Source: an uncultured Oscillospiraceae bacterium
GTDB lineage: Bacteria > Bacillota > Clostridia > Oscillospirales > Oscillospiraceae
DNA length: 7,190 nt
Direction: 5' to 3'
NCBI GenBank assembly: GCA_905233595.1
Contig: CAJOFI010000080.1
Coordinates: 1 to 7,190, forward strand
Position numbers and translations under genes: made by a program. Positions within the stretch are counted from its first letter, which is position 1. Each line of letters begins with the position of its first letter. This document shows, in pieces, positions 6,233-7,190 of this stretch. The notes beneath the pieces are model-generated. The model saw only the letters and a program-made list of their open reading frames with translations. It was not told the origin of the DNA and made no database searches.

Positions 6233-6853
6233 ATGAGTCTCACGGTCGCGTATCCGCTGATCGCTTTGATCGGCTATCTGCTCGGCTCGCTGAACCTCGC
6301 GGCGCTGATCGCGAAGCTCAAGGGCGTGGATCTTCGCGCGGGCGGCTCCGGCAATCCCGGCACCTCCAACGCGCTGACGCTGATGGGCTGGAAGGTCGGC
6401 GTCCTGGTCGGGGCGCACGATATTGGCAAAGGAGTTCTCGCGGTCTGTCTCTGCCGCCTGCTTTTCCCCGCCGCCCCTTACGCCGGGGTGCTCGCGGGCG
6501 TGGCCTGCGTGCTGGGGCATATCTACCCCTTCTACATGGGCTTTCGCGGCGGCAAGGGCTTCGCGGCCTACCTCGGCATGACGCTGGCGCTCAACTGGCG
6601 CTTCGCGCTGGGGCTGCTGCTCGCGATCGTTCTGCTGGTGCTGATCACGGACTACATCGTCGTCGGCACCATGACCACCGTCATCTCCTTCCCGGCCTTC
6701 TGCGCCGTCACCCACCATTACGCGGTAGCGCTGCTGCTGTGCGTGGCGTCGGCGGTCATCATCTACAAGCACCGGGTCAACCTCGTGCGCATCGCAAACG
6801 GCACGGAGATCAAGGTGCTCGCCTCGGCAAAGGGAAAATACCGCGTCAGATAA
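6233..6853 (+). CDS. plsY: PlsY-family acyl-phosphate glycerol-3-phosphate acyltransferase, divergent motif 1
   Basis: A 206-residue membrane protein of the PlsY family, which moves an acyl chain from acyl-phosphate to glycerol 3-phosphate, the first step of membrane phospholipid synthesis. The expected blocks are present: GYLLGSLN (14-21), SGNPGTSN (39-46), HIYPFYMGFRGGKG (96-109, the acyl-phosphate-binding glycine loop) and KHRVNLVRIANGTE (179-192). Hydrophobic segments fit a multi-pass protein. The ATG at 6233 has GGAGG 7 nt upstream; the GTG at 6206 lies before that site and is rejected. Oddity: the arginine that normally follows SGNxGxxNxx is Thr49 here, and that arginine is reported as essential in pneumococcal PlsY. 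This may be a paralog or altered subfamily rather than the housekeeping enzyme. It sits 39 nt after the permease genes with no terminator between, so it is probably co-transcribed with them; the functional link is unclear. Confidence 0.88.
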   Translation: MSLTVAYPLIALIGYLLGSLNLAALIAKLKGVDLRAGGSGNPGTSNALTLMGWKVGVLVGAHDIGKGVLAVCLCRLLFPAAPYAGVLAGVACVLGHIYPFYMGFRGGKGFAAYLGMTLALNWRFALGLLLAIVLLVLITDYIVVGTMTTVISFPAFCAVTHHYAVALLLCVASAVIIYKHRVNLVRIANGTEIKVLASAKGKYRVR

Positions 6854-6859
6854 AGCAAT

Positions 6860-6892
6860 CGGGGATGTGATTTTTCACATCCCCGGCATTTT
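6860..6892 (+). terminator. Intrinsic terminator after plsY
   Basis: CGGGGATGTGA (6860-6870) pairs perfectly with TCACATCCCCG (6875-6885) around a TTTT loop, starting 7 nt after the plsY stop codon. The tail is weak (GCATTTT, 6886-6892), so termination may be incomplete. It marks the likely end of the ATPase-permease-plsY transcript. Confidence 0.82.
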
Positions 6893-6913
6893 CGGAAAGA
6901 AAAATTCAGCCTG

Positions 6914-6998
6914 TGTCATTCTGAGGAACCCGGTGACGAGTGATCCCGACGGTCTTCGCATTCAACCGCGAGCTCCTTCGCTGACGCTCAGGATGACA
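6914..6998. repeat. Intergenic inverted-repeat element (TGTCATTCTGAG ... CTCAGGATGACA)
   Basis: TGTCATTCTGAG (6914-6925) and CTCAGGATGACA (6987-6998) are inverted repeats matching at 11 of 12 positions and bounding an 85-bp element. Its right arm is shared with 2274-2308. It contains no reading frame of note. It looks like a small non-autonomous or miniature repeat of a type often found between genes in Clostridia; the family label is from memory. Confidence 0.65.
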
Positions 6999-7027
6999 TG
7001 ACTGAACCGTTACAGAAAGGAAACGAT

Positions 7028-7190
7028 ATGAACAAATATCTGGACGTTGCGCCCGAGGTGGCGCAGGCGCTCAGGGACGGAAAGCCCGTCGTCGCGCTGG
7101 AGAGCACCATCATCTCCCACGGCATGCCCTACCCCAGAAACGTGGAGACCGCGCTGTTGGTCGAGCAGACCATCCGCGAAAGCGGCGCCG
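7028..7190 (+). CDS. psuG: Pseudouridine-5'-phosphate glycosidase, N-terminal part (cut by window edge)
   Basis: The first 54 codons of a PsuG/IndA-type enzyme, which breaks the C-C glycosidic bond of pseudouridine 5'-phosphate to give uracil and ribose 5-phosphate. The visible part, [18 protein letters not shown], then [19 protein letters not shown], leads into the [15 protein letters not shown] helix. The [16 protein letters not shown] block is highly characteristic of the family. The ATG at 7028 is preceded by GAAAGGA about 6 nt upstream. No convincing promoter is visible between the plsY terminator and this start, so it may depend on read-through or on a promoter hidden in the repeat element. 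Catalytic and metal-binding residues lie past the window. A pseudouridine kinase (psuK) is often adjacent in other genomes; whether it follows here cannot be seen. Confidence 0.92.
   Translation, partial: MNKYLDVAPEVAQALRDGKPVVALESTIISHGMPYPRNVETALLVEQTIRESGA

Noticed and set aside
3680..6772. A 1030-codon open frame on the minus strand opposite the ATPase, both permeases and most of plsY.
   Set aside because: It crosses four well-recognised plus-strand genes, its product is low-complexity (rich in H, D, E, R, G, A), and long antisense frames are expected where third codon positions are almost all G/C.
6854..7027. A promoter for psuG.
   Set aside because: No pair of -35 and -10 boxes with acceptable spacing was convincing; TTCGGA / TGTCAT near 6893-6919 is too poor to call.

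Overview
The window looks like the chromosome of a high-GC, low-copy-repeat-bearing member of the Clostridia, most likely an Oscillospiraceae/Ruminococcaceae-type gut anaerobe. This rests on strong G/C preference at third codon positions, good AGGAGG-type ribosome sites, sigma-A-like promoters, Firmicutes-style protein families, and intergenic palindromic repeats of the kind common in that group. No phage, transposase, CRISPR, tRNA or rRNA is visible. The taxonomic call is inference.

Layout. (1) On the minus strand at positions 1-796 is a pyrimidine salvage operon, uridine kinase (udk) followed 27 nt later by the first 50 codons of thymidine kinase (tdk, cut by the window edge), behind a near-consensus promoter. 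(2) The 289-nt gap at 797-1085 carries divergent promoters, one for udk-tdk and one for a BMP/PnrA-family nucleoside-binding protein gene (1086-2201), which ends at a strong intrinsic terminator. (3) The 390-nt gap at 2202-2591 has no gene. It holds that terminator, several palindromic or repeated sequences, and a promoter at its right end. (4) An operon-like run at 2592-6853 encodes a double-domain ABC ATPase, two BPD_transp_2-type permeases and a PlsY-family acyltransferase, and ends at a second hairpin terminator. (5) The 174-nt gap at 6854-7027 contains the terminator and an inverted-repeat element. (6) The first 54 codons of pseudouridine-5'-phosphate glycosidase (psuG) start at 7028.

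How it fits together. The binding protein, ATPase and two permeases have the composition of the Bacillus NupNOPQ / PnrA-type nucleoside importer. Udk and Tdk phosphorylate uridine/cytidine and thymidine/deoxyuridine, and PsuG splits pseudouridine 5'-phosphate to uracil and ribose 5-phosphate. The neighbourhood therefore reads as nucleoside scavenging, with PlsY as the metabolic outlier. Points worth a second look are the pseudouridine link, a PlsY that lacks the motif-1 arginine, a binding protein with a signal peptide but no recognisable lipobox, and palindromes and a shared 16-mer upstream of the transporter and psuG. I see no clearly new system.
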